This document shows positions 5,928 through 13,188 of a stretch of DNA of 13,188 nt, one piece after another (position 1 is the stretch's first letter; each line of letters opens with the position of its first letter). Made by a program: the position numbers and the translations under genes. The notes under the pieces were generated by a model. That model had not been told where the DNA came from. It ran no database searches and saw only the letters and a list, made by a program, of their open reading frames with translations. This stretch comes from an uncultured Eubacterium sp. Lineage in GTDB: Bacteria; Bacillota; Clostridia; Lachnospirales; Lachnospiraceae. The stretch lies in assembly GCA_910584065.1 (NCBI GenBank), contig CAJTZN010000067.1:1-13188 (forward strand). Reading direction: 5' to 3'.

Positions 5928-8900
5928 CGCTTCCTCCCTTTACCACGTAGGCGTTACGCTTCGCACCGCCTGTAAAAGTAATGTCTGGCAGGACGTCCGG
6001 GATACGGATCACCTGCGTATCGCTGACGATGCGTTCGCCCTCTAACGTCAGGGCATCATCCACGCGGTACAGCTCGCCGCGCGCGCCCCCCATCTGTTTC
6101 AGCGTATCCTCATTCCACTGTCCCGGTTCGACATAATATACCCACGTTCCATCTGATGTTTCACCTAAATTACCCTGTTCCGGCACATCGGCAAAAATGA
6201 CCTGTCCGGCCTGGACATTACCGTCTTTCGCGCCGACCACCCCGCCTTCTGTGTCGTACAGAACAACGACATTATACGCCGGGTTTCCTTTATAGATTCC
6301 CGTAAAAATGAGGGAACCTTTCGGGATCACATCCTGCGTCCCGTCGCCATACTGATAATCAGCCGAAAGAATACCGATCGCCGGCTGGCTGCTGTCAGCC
6401 GTCATAAATTCGAGATTATCTCCCGACGGGCCGCAGATATCGATTTCCTTTATGGAAATCTTGCCAGCCTGGGAAATCGTCAGCCGCACATACCTTGCAT
6501 CGTATGTACCGATCCAACTGTCTCTCTTATCTTCTTTTACGGAATCAAACCATATGATCTGCTCGTCTGCACCAGTCAGACCGGTGTAATCCTCTTTTAC
6601 TACCGTCCAGTCAGTACCGTCCGCACTGACTTCGACTGTCACGCCTGCCAATGCCTGGCCCGCGTATTTCAAAGCCGTCACCTGCTCAGTCTTTCGCATA
6701 TCGACCGTGATCACTGCCGTACCGTCACTTTCACCGTTATAGGCGCCTTCCTCCGTCCTGTCCTGATCGAGTATGCGGTCAATGCTGTGCACTTTCTTTT
6801 CATCTACATTGCCAGGATTTTCTGCATCAAAACCGTTGTCCGGATCTTCGTCATCCGGTAAAACAGACGCATCATCTTCCGATGTCATCGTCGTTTCGAC
6901 TGTCCAGTCCTCTTTATTCAGGACGCCGTCGGTCTGGATCTTAGCCGTGCCGGCTGCTGCCGTTTTGGAGTAATTCAAATACTTATCGACGGCACGCACT
7001 TCATACTCCATGACCCTGTTGTTGATCGTGGAAATCGTATCTACATAAACCGTAGACTGGGCGGTATCAAGCAGCTGGAAGCCGATCACCTTTGTTTCCT
7101 TTTTTCCATTGGAAATCATGCTTCTGGATATTTCGTATCCCAGTATCAGATCTGCATCCTGATCGGTTTTCATATCGATTTCCACCCGGTTCGAGGACGT
7201 TGAAATGTGCGCCGTTACGGCATCTTTGTCCTTGATGGTGCCTTCCTCTCCCGGATGCTGTACGCGGTAATCCCTGGCGTCATCGTTTACATAATAACGT
7301 GCTTTTGTATCCGCCGCCCCATATTTTCCGGCATACTGGATCGTGGCCTCATCCGGCTCCATACCCCATCGCTCAAAAAATGGAAGAATGTTCTCGTCTG
7401 CCGCCGCACATGCGAGACGCATCAGATTCTGGTCAGCGCCGCCATCCAGCGTAAGGCCCGCCTGCGGCGCTTTTGACGGATTTCGGGAATAGGTGTCAAC
7501 CCTGGCAAAAAACAGATTGTTAAACTGTTCTTCGTAATCGTCAAAAATATGTTTATCATCCGGATTATTGTCAAATGCCAGATGGAGCTGCCAGTATAAC
7601 GCCAGCTGTGTAAACACATTCGGCGAACGCCCAATGGTTCCGGACGTAACCTTTTTATACACATTGGGATAAGTGAACCGCGTGTACCCGGGGCGTTTCG
7701 TCAATAACTGCGCAAAATAGTTGTTTGTGATTTCCGCAACCGCATACGTTCCCTGATTGATGTCATGACCGATCTCATGGGCAATCCCCCATCCGAGATC
7801 CGACCAGCTGTTTGGCGCGCTTGCCACAGTCGAAGACCCCCACTCGATCCCGATATGATTGCCTGCCGCGTACATAAACGCTCCCGCAAACATTCTCATA
7901 TACCGGATATTCAAATGCTGTGACGGCATCGCATTATTTCCCCTTGCCGATCCCGCCTGATCGCTCAGTCCCTTATGCTGATAAAATAATGTCATGGTGT
8001 TTTCCATTGCTTTTAACGCCTGATCAAGCTTGGCTGCCTTATCCTCTGCGTTCTTAAGACCAGCCCATACCTGTGTGGCCGGCAGGGAATACATCATTTC
8101 TTTCATCATAATGTCTGTGGCATTTAAAATACAGTTTGCCTGGTTATACTCATAATCCACATTTTTCGTTCCTGCATGTTCCTTTTCATGTGTATCTGAA
8201 ATCGTAGATACATAACGTTCCAAATCCTTTACATACGCCTGTATCGCTTCTTTCCTCTCGCTCTCCGACTTACCGTACACGCTGAGGACTGGTATCCTGC
8301 TGCCTCCGCTGATCCGGACCGCATACTGATCCGTAGCCTGGTTCCCCGTGTAAGCCACATAAAGCTGTCCGCCCCGCTCATAATCGCTTGACGTGATTTG
8401 AGGAATGGTAATTTCATTTCTACCAATTTTAAGAGCAATCGTTTTTGCAAGGCTGCCCGACTCCGCATGATGCTGTGTGACAACAAGCTGTATGCCCGCC
8501 GCTTCTCCGGTTCTCTTCGTATTGTGCCCGACATAAACGAGCAGGCTTTCTCCGGAATAGGCAACCCTGCCAAGCGGCTGCCAGGCATTTAATCCGCCAA
8601 AACCGAGATGCTTATCTTTCTGCGCCGTTATGCGGTTATCCACCACATAGGACGGATCCAGTTTGGACTCCAGTATTTCCCTCGCCGTTTTCAGCTCTAA
8701 TTTCAGTTCCCGGTAAAGCGGATGTTTCTCTCCACTTGCCTCATCTACTGTTTCGAGACGCTCCTCCAAAGCGGTTATTGTACCCGATGTGACATCTGCC
8801 CGCAATGTCGTGTGCATTTCATCCTCATACAGTCCCATAATATCATCTTCCAGTGGATCATAGGTATGGAAATGAATTTCTCCTACGACAATATCACCTG

Positions 8901-11166
8901 CGCCGCCCCAGCTTCTTCCGAGGCACAAGTGGATCTTCCCAGCCTGCACCGTCTCATCAAATTTGACTATATAAAAAGGATTTCCATGCTCATCCTTTTT
9001 CTCGATCAAATGGGCATTTACTATTTGTTCGTCGTTGGGGTGTTCCGTGTTCCAATATCCGACCCTGACCGTATTGGATGCTGTTTTCTGATCTACTGCC
9101 GCAAATGTCATATAGTTCATGGCATAGTCCCGGTCAAGCGTTATGATCATTCCTTTCGACAGACTAGGATAGGCTACGCCGTCATCCCAATCCGATTTCA
9201 TCCAATAAGAAGCGTAATTGTCATCCACAAGTCCCAGCGCACTTCCCGGTGAAGTATCCAGCGGGCTTGCAACCATTTTTGCTCCTCCGCTGCCTCCGAT
9301 CGTGGCATCCACGATATGCGCGCTCAATACGCTCTCGCCGTTCGAAGTATTTAAAAGCTTATACTTCGGCAGTTCCGGCGGATTGATGCTCTTCGTAGCG
9401 GCAAGGGAAACAATGGAAGGCTTTCCCCAGCCCAACTCATTCCAGCCGATCACATAAACCGAATACTCCGTCTCATCTTCCAATCCCGTTATCGTATACC
9501 GGTTCTCATTCAGCCTGCCCTCGCCGGATACAGCCGGCTCAAACCCATCGACGACCGGACGGTATTGCTCTTCCGATGACTTCTTATAATAAACCATATA
9601 GCCGTTCGAATCATCCATATCCTTCCACGTAACAGAAATCGAACGATAGCCGCCCTCTGCCTTTACATTGTCCGGCGGCGCAGGAAGTTTCTGCGGTTTC
9701 GGTATCCCGATCTTCTCTTCGGACCACGGGCTTCTCCAGTCCCCGTTTACCGAACGGACTTTGATCGTATACTCCCTGAAATTTACCATCGGCTTATCAT
9801 GGATCGAAGAAATGATATGCTCTGTATTCGATACGCTTACAATCTGTGTTTCCGGATCCGACTGTTTCTTAACCGGGCCGGAAATATAAATTTCATATCC
9901 CGTCACATTTCGCTGCGGGCTAAAAGACACCGTAAGCGCTTCATTTTGTGATACCGGTTCATAAAGGGATGGAATATCAAGTTCGGGGGCTCCGATCCGC
10001 TCCTCCATATTATTGACAAACTCAACCTTTGCAATATTCACCAACGGCTCCGTCTTTTTTGTCCCGGTAATTTTAATCGTTACCCGTTTTACGGCAAGCT
10101 GCCCGCCGAAATCCAAAACGATCGCACCACTCGCATCCACGATTGCTGCTGCACGGCGGCTTTTTGTAGTTCGCAGACTCTGCGTAGTATTGTCCGCCCC
10201 GGCGGCAAGTGAGAAAACCTGCTCCTTCTCATTTCCATTTTCATCTATGTATGCGATCTGTGCCTCTCCGTCTGTGATGGCACTGGACACCGTTCCATCC
10301 TGATCCATCTCTTCCGGCGCATGAATCGTCATTCCCTGTAAATGAGGTGTGTCCTCATATGTACTGCTCTCCGCGAGAGTAAACTCAAGTCCTACCGGAT
10401 TCTCACTCGAAATCGCGGCATCCGTACGGGAAGGCCTGAGACCGATACCGTCTTTCTGATTCAGAAAATCCTCCATGCTGCCTTCCGCGGATGTCCCTTC
10501 CTTTGCCTGGACTTTTCTAGGCAGCCCCTGTTTTTCTACATGGGATTCTCCTTTTTCATCCATACTCTGTACGAGATTTTGCAAATCCACCAGGTCGGTC
10601 TTACCATCGCCATTCAGATCCATATCCGTATTTTCTTCGTCTTCACGGATGTGTGAAATCATGACCTCCGCATCTTTCTGGTCGATCTCCTTATCCCCAT
10701 TTATATCACCCGGGCGAAGCCAGCCGGGATTCATACCTCCCGGTGTAACGATCCGGGTCGGACATACCTGGATTTTAGAAATCCACCCCTTTTCAATCTG
10801 CACCTCTTGTTTGCAGTCAGCAAAACGTTCAGCGGAAACACAGACCTGATATGTCCCCTGCGGAACATCAAATCTGGCAGACGATGAAACCGTCTTTGTA
10901 TCACTGAAGTCCAGTTTCATTGTCTCGCGGAAATTTTTGCTGTCGTCACTAAGTTCTACCGTTACATCTCCCTGAAATGGAACGAAAAGAGAAGGCTTCA
11001 CCTCAACCACTAACGCACCTTCTGTTTTCTCGGCTACGGTATACTCCGTTACATTTTTCTCTGCTGCGATCCGTTTCGCCCCATCTGCTTGTGTGGATGA
11101 ACCCATCCATGACTGAAGCAGAAGACAACCAGAGAGCAGCAGCGCTACCCATTTTTTCTTACACAT
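5917..11166 (-). CDS. Secreted multidomain M60 zinc metalloprotease with dockerin
   Basis: A 1749-residue exported enhancin-like peptidase. M60 enzymes of gut bacteria cleave mucins and other O-glycoproteins outside the cell. Order of parts: signal peptide 1-27 (cleavage probably after STQA); a carboxypeptidase-regulatory-like beta domain about 50-135; a type I dockerin 154-202, with two calcium loops beginning DINGDKE and DLNGDGK; a beta region 255-395; Fn3-like domains about 400-490 and 495-595; an F5/8-type-C-like domain about 610-770; a helical connector 793-840; the M60 region about 845-1270; an F5/8-C-like domain about 1470-1585; and a C-terminal domain I cannot name, 1586-1745. The active site is HEIGH at 1130-1134, with E1145 as third zinc ligand, matching the M60 pattern HExxH-x(8-28)-E. 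No wall anchor is seen. LSGC at residues 11-14 resembles a lipobox, but the preceding hydrophobic stretch is too short. The start ATG overlaps the preceding TAA (TAATG), with GGAGGG 11 bases upstream. The coding sequence looks more GC-rich than its neighbours. Confidence 0.9.
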   Translation of the reverse strand: MCKKKWVALLLSGCLLLQSWMGSSTQADGAKRIAAEKNVTEYTVAEKTEGALVVEVKPSLFVPFQGDVTVELSDDSKNFRETMKLDFSDTKTVSSSARFDVPQGTYQVCVSAERFADCKQEVQIEKGWISKIQVCPTRIVTPGGMNPGWLRPGDINGDKEIDQKDAEVMISHIREDEENTDMDLNGDGKTDLVDLQNLVQSMDEKGESHVEKQGLPRKVQAKEGTSAEGSMEDFLNQKDGIGLRPSRTDAAISSENPVGLEFTLAESSTYEDTPHLQGMTIHAPEEMDQDGTVSSAITDGEAQIAYIDENGNEKEQVFSLAAGADNTTQSLRTTKSRRAAAIVDASGAIVLDFGGQLAVKRVTIKITGTKKTEPLVNIAKVEFVNNMEERIGAPELDIPSLYEPVSQNEALTVSFSPQRNVTGYEIYISGPVKKQSDPETQIVSVSNTEHIISSIHDKPMVNFREYTIKVRSVNGDWRSPWSEEKIGIPKPQKLPAPPDNVKAEGGYRSISVTWKDMDDSNGYMVYYKKSSEEQYRPVVDGFEPAVSGEGRLNENRYTITGLEDETEYSVYVIGWNELGWGKPSIVSLAATKSINPPELPKYKLLNTSNGESVLSAHIVDATIGGSGGAKMVASPLDTSPGSALGLVDDNYASYWMKSDWDDGVAYPSLSKGMIITLDRDYAMNYMTFAAVDQKTASNTVRVGYWNTEHPNDEQIVNAHLIEKKDEHGNPFYIVKFDETVQAGKIHLCLGRSWGGAGDIVVGEIHFHTYDPLEDDIMGLYEDEMHTTLRADVTSGTITALEERLETVDEASGEKHPLYRELKLELKTAREILESKLDPSYVVDNRITAQKDKHLGFGGLNAWQPLGRVAYSGESLLVYVGHNTKRTGEAAGIQLVVTQHHAESGSLAKTIALKIGRNEITIPQITSSDYERGGQLYVAYTGNQATDQYAVRISGGSRIPVLSVYGKSESERKEAIQAYVKDLERYVSTISDTHEKEHAGTKNVDYEYNQANCILNATDIMMKEMMYSLPATQVWAGLKNAEDKAAKLDQALKAMENTMTLFYQHKGLSDQAGSARGNNAMPSQHLNIRYMRMFAGAFMYAAGNHIGIEWGSSTVASAPNSWSDLGWGIAHEIGHDINQGTYAVAEITNNYFAQLLTKRPGYTRFTYPNVYKKVTSGTIGRSPNVFTQLALYWQLHLAFDNNPDDKHIFDDYEEQFNNLFFARVDTYSRNPSKAPQAGLTLDGGADQNLMRLACAAADENILPFFERWGMEPDEATIQYAGKYGAADTKARYYVNDDARDYRVQHPGEEGTIKDKDAVTAHISTSSNRVEIDMKTDQDADLILGYEISRSMISNGKKETKVIGFQLLDTAQSTVYVDTISTINNRVMEYEVRAVDKYLNYSKTAAAGTAKIQTDGVLNKEDWTVETTMTSEDDASVLPDDEDPDNGFDAENPGNVDEKKVHSIDRILDQDRTEEGAYNGESDGTAVITVDMRKTEQVTALKYAGQALAGVTVEVSADGTDWTVVKEDYTGLTGADEQIIWFDSVKEDKRDSWIGTYDARYVRLTISQAGKISIKEIDICGPSGDNLEFMTADSSQPAIGILSADYQYGDGTQDVIPKGSLIFTGIYKGNPAYNVVVLYDTEGGVVGAKDGNVQAGQVIFADVPEQGNLGETSDGTWVYYVEPGQWNEDTLKQMGGARGELYRVDDALTLEGERIVSDTQVIRIPDVLPDITFTGGAKRNAYVVKGGSDEE

Positions 11167-12845
11167 TACTTTCCTAACCCTCCAATCAATACTTCCTTCC
11201 CCCGAAACGCAAAACCATACTTCCTAATTCGTTCCTCTCCGATTCCCTGCTCTAACAGGAATCTGTCATACTTTCTGTCGTTAATCTGCTGCAAAGCTGC
11301 CTGCACGGTTTCTTCCAGATCTTTTTCTTTTTTGGGATTATAGACTTTAAATTCCATAATAATGCCATCATCAGCTTGATCCCGTGGGCGCAACATCACA
11401 TCATAACGCCCAAAACCGCTCTCCCGGTTGGAAATCACTTCGTATCTGTCTCGCAGATCCACTAACAATCCCAATACAAAACCATGATAAAATCTCTCCG
11501 GTTCTGCCTGGCCGGAAGGTTTCTCCCCCACATCAAAATAACTGATGGTATTCAGTGCAAAACGGTTCATATATTCATTCATGGATTCCAGGTCTGCACA
11601 CAGCATTGATTTAATAAAATCATTATAATCTGCCGAATTCCTCCCAAACCAGCCACTAACCATATTTTCAAACATCTTCCGAACTTCATAATTCGTCAGC
11701 TCCAGCTCATAGCTTTCACCCTGGATCTCCACCACCTTCAGATAACCGCTGGCAAACAAAAGACTCCACACTGCATTTTCATCGCTGTTATCCAGTTGAT
11801 TAAATACCATTTCTTCATCTATCACACTGCGAATGGTCTGTCCCTGCAGCAAATCCTCAAAACGCATCTTAACATTCCGGTTTCCCATGCGGATCAGGCT
11901 GCCCACCATCCCATTAGAACTGGTATTGGCCCAGTATGGCTTCATCCTCCTTTCATCTAAAAAACTAATAATCGACCATGGATTATAGATATCCTTCAAG
12001 TTCCCAATTGTAAAACCATCATACCACTGTTTTACTTCTTCCTTATTCGTCAGTCCAAATTCATCCATGGCTGTGAATACTTCTTCTTCTGTAAAACCAA
12101 AATAAGGGGCATAAACAGTGGAAGTCATTGTAACCACTTTTAAATTATTCAAATCGGAAAACATGGATTCTCTGCCAACCCTGGTAATACCTGTCATCAC
12201 AGCACGTTCCAGGCAGGGATTGGTTTTAAATGTATTATTAAACAAATTTCTGGTAAGGGAAATTAATTCCTTCCAATATCCATTTACATATCCCTCTTGC
12301 AACGGCGTATCATATTCATCCAATAAAATAATTACTTTCTTTTCAAAATGCTTAAACAGATAATAAGACAATTTCTTTAATGCTATTGCTGCATCCTGTA
12401 CGGACATATTGTAAGCCATATTTTTGAATACAGTCTTATCCTCATCTGTCAGCCGGGCAGAATCCAGCAAATAATCATGCTGCTGATAAACATCTCCCAA
12501 AAAACCACAAATCCGATAGGCCGCTGCATCATAATGATCTTCCTTTACTCCGGCAAAAGATAAAAAAATGACCGGATAAGTTCCCTGCAGTTTCCGATAT
12601 TTTTCATCCTTCCAAATATTCAATTTTTCAAAAATCTCACCCTGCCCTGCATATTTCAAGCTGAAAAAACGCTCTAACATGTTCATGTTTAAGGTTTTTC
12701 CAAACCGTCTGGGTCTGGTAAGCAAAGTAACTTCATTCGCACTTTCCCACCATTCTTTAATAAATAAAGTTTTATCAATATAGAAATAGTCATTTAAAAT
12801 TAATTTTTCAAAGTCCTGTACACCAATCGCTACCGTTCGTGCCAT
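11166..12845 (-). CDS. AAA-ATPase-like/PD-(D/E)XK nuclease family protein, intact
   Basis: Predicted ATPase fused to a restriction-endonuclease-like domain; role unproven. Residue numbers use the start MARTVAIGVQ at 12845, chosen because GGGAG lies 9 bases upstream, while ATGs at 12854 and 12926 have no suitable site. Walker A is RPRRFGKT (44-51), followed by NMNMLERFF. Walker B is VIILLDEYD with D176 and E177. The family motifs MTGITRVG, YFGFTEEEV and QWYDGF follow. The nuclease core is at the C-terminus: GRYDVML with D482, then IIMEFKV with E498 and K500, then AALQQINDRKY, so the catalytic D...E-x-K set is complete. Length is 559 residues, usual for the family. Its TAA overlaps the ATG of the M60 protease, and the ribosome binding site of that gene lies inside this one. 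Base composition is more AT-rich than the protease gene, suggesting a different origin. No clear promoter is visible upstream. Confidence 0.85.
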   Translation of the reverse strand: MARTVAIGVQDFEKLILNDYFYIDKTLFIKEWWESANEVTLLTRPRRFGKTLNMNMLERFFSLKYAGQGEIFEKLNIWKDEKYRKLQGTYPVIFLSFAGVKEDHYDAAAYRICGFLGDVYQQHDYLLDSARLTDEDKTVFKNMAYNMSVQDAAIALKKLSYYLFKHFEKKVIILLDEYDTPLQEGYVNGYWKELISLTRNLFNNTFKTNPCLERAVMTGITRVGRESMFSDLNNLKVVTMTSTVYAPYFGFTEEEVFTAMDEFGLTNKEEVKQWYDGFTIGNLKDIYNPWSIISFLDERRMKPYWANTSSNGMVGSLIRMGNRNVKMRFEDLLQGQTIRSVIDEEMVFNQLDNSDENAVWSLLFASGYLKVVEIQGESYELELTNYEVRKMFENMVSGWFGRNSADYNDFIKSMLCADLESMNEYMNRFALNTISYFDVGEKPSGQAEPERFYHGFVLGLLVDLRDRYEVISNRESGFGRYDVMLRPRDQADDGIIMEFKVYNPKKEKDLEETVQAALQQINDRKYDRFLLEQGIGEERIRKYGFAFRGKEVLIGGLGK

Positions 12846-13188
12846 ATCTGCCATCTCCCTATGGATTATTCCTGTCCATTTTTCAGCACATGAAAGCCCA
12901 GATACCCCGCCTTCATTTAATACCAAACAACTTAATATTCACGATACTAAGCTAAGTTTACCACATTCAAGACGATTTTTCCATAATCTTTTCAAATATA
13001 TTTCCGTTGATAAATTTCACCTGATAAATTTCATTCCGCAGCTTTTTTCGTTTCTGCCATTGCCATAACGCACGCTTATTTTTATTCGCCCTCAATTTTT
13101 CTAAAATCACCCATTTTCCCCACTATCCGTCACAAGATGGCGACTCTCAAGACGACCCTCTCCCCGAAGAACGCGACCCAGAAGAAGC
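12846..13188. other. Right-edge intergenic region with a doubtful 47-codon basic ORF
   Basis: The only open stretch of note is on the minus strand at 12967-13110, from a GTG to a TGA. It encodes a strongly basic peptide with NKNKRALWQWQKRKKLRNEI followed by YQVKFINGNIFEKIMEK. The composition is protein-like and could be the tail of a gene whose upstream part lies beyond the edge in another frame, but an in-frame TAG four codons upstream of the GTG and the lack of a ribosome binding site argue against an independent gene. No convincing promoter for the operon at 12845 was found; TTGAAT (about 12965-12970) with an 18-base spacer and TATCGT is the nearest match and is weak. No RNA gene or repeat seen. 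Confidence 0.3.

Noticed and set aside
8722..9252. 176-codon plus-strand frame
   Set aside because: It is entirely antisense to the F5/8-C-like part of the M60 protease, has no ribosome binding site and no family resemblance.
11120..11136. Lipobox (LSGC) making the protease a lipoprotein
   Set aside because: Only about five hydrophobic residues precede it and hydrophobic residues continue after the Cys. An ordinary signal peptide cut after STQA fits better, though anchoring is not excluded.
13130..13188. Plus-strand frame starting ATGGCGACTCTC at the right edge
   Set aside because: Only 17 codons are visible, with no ribosome binding site, so nothing can be said about it.

Overview
The window looks like a chromosomal accessory region of a gut Firmicute, most likely Lachnospiraceae (Blautia, Mediterraneibacter and Clostridium relatives). 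Four things suggest this: purine-rich GGAGG-type ribosome binding sites, a SpoIIID remnant from an endospore former, two members of the AAA-ATPase/PD-(D/E)XK family that is abundant in gut Clostridia, and a secreted M60 metalloprotease carrying a dockerin and Fn3 domains. No species can be named from this sequence alone. Every convincing gene lies on the minus strand, so the order below runs from right to left in transcription.

Right and centre (12845 down to 4575): a compact three-gene unit. An intact AAA-ATPase/PD-(D/E)XK protein (11166-12845) ends in TAATG, so its stop overlaps the start of a 1749-residue secreted, multidomain M60 zinc metalloprotease with an N-terminal dockerin (5917-11166). 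That gene overlaps by 11 bases a 398-residue secreted protein (4731-5927), which has a region I read as cohesin-like followed by two Fn3-like domains. The unit ends in a 3' UTR with an 18-bp tandem repeat and a rho-independent terminator (4575-4620). The simplest reading is that the last two products form an extracellular dockerin/cohesin pair acting on mucin-type glycoproteins. The link to the ATPase may be accidental.

Left third (about 4576 to 1): a decayed patch of defence-type genes. In order of transcription it holds a truncated spoIIID remnant that begins in the terminator T-run; a promoter and an intact RloA/AbiLi-like ATPase; an RloB/AbiLii-like partner that has lost its middle; a 30-codon start of what looks like a SIR2-family protein; a MntA-type nucleotidyltransferase with a HEPN partner cut short by an amber codon; and a second AAA-ATPase/PD-(D/E)XK gene whose nuclease part is broken by a deletion with frameshift, an amber codon and a further frameshift. 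Almost every two-gene module here has one intact and one damaged member, and the damaged member is usually the predicted effector.

No tRNA, rRNA, CRISPR array, transposase or integrase was seen. The right-edge 340 bases contain only a doubtful 47-codon basic ORF.
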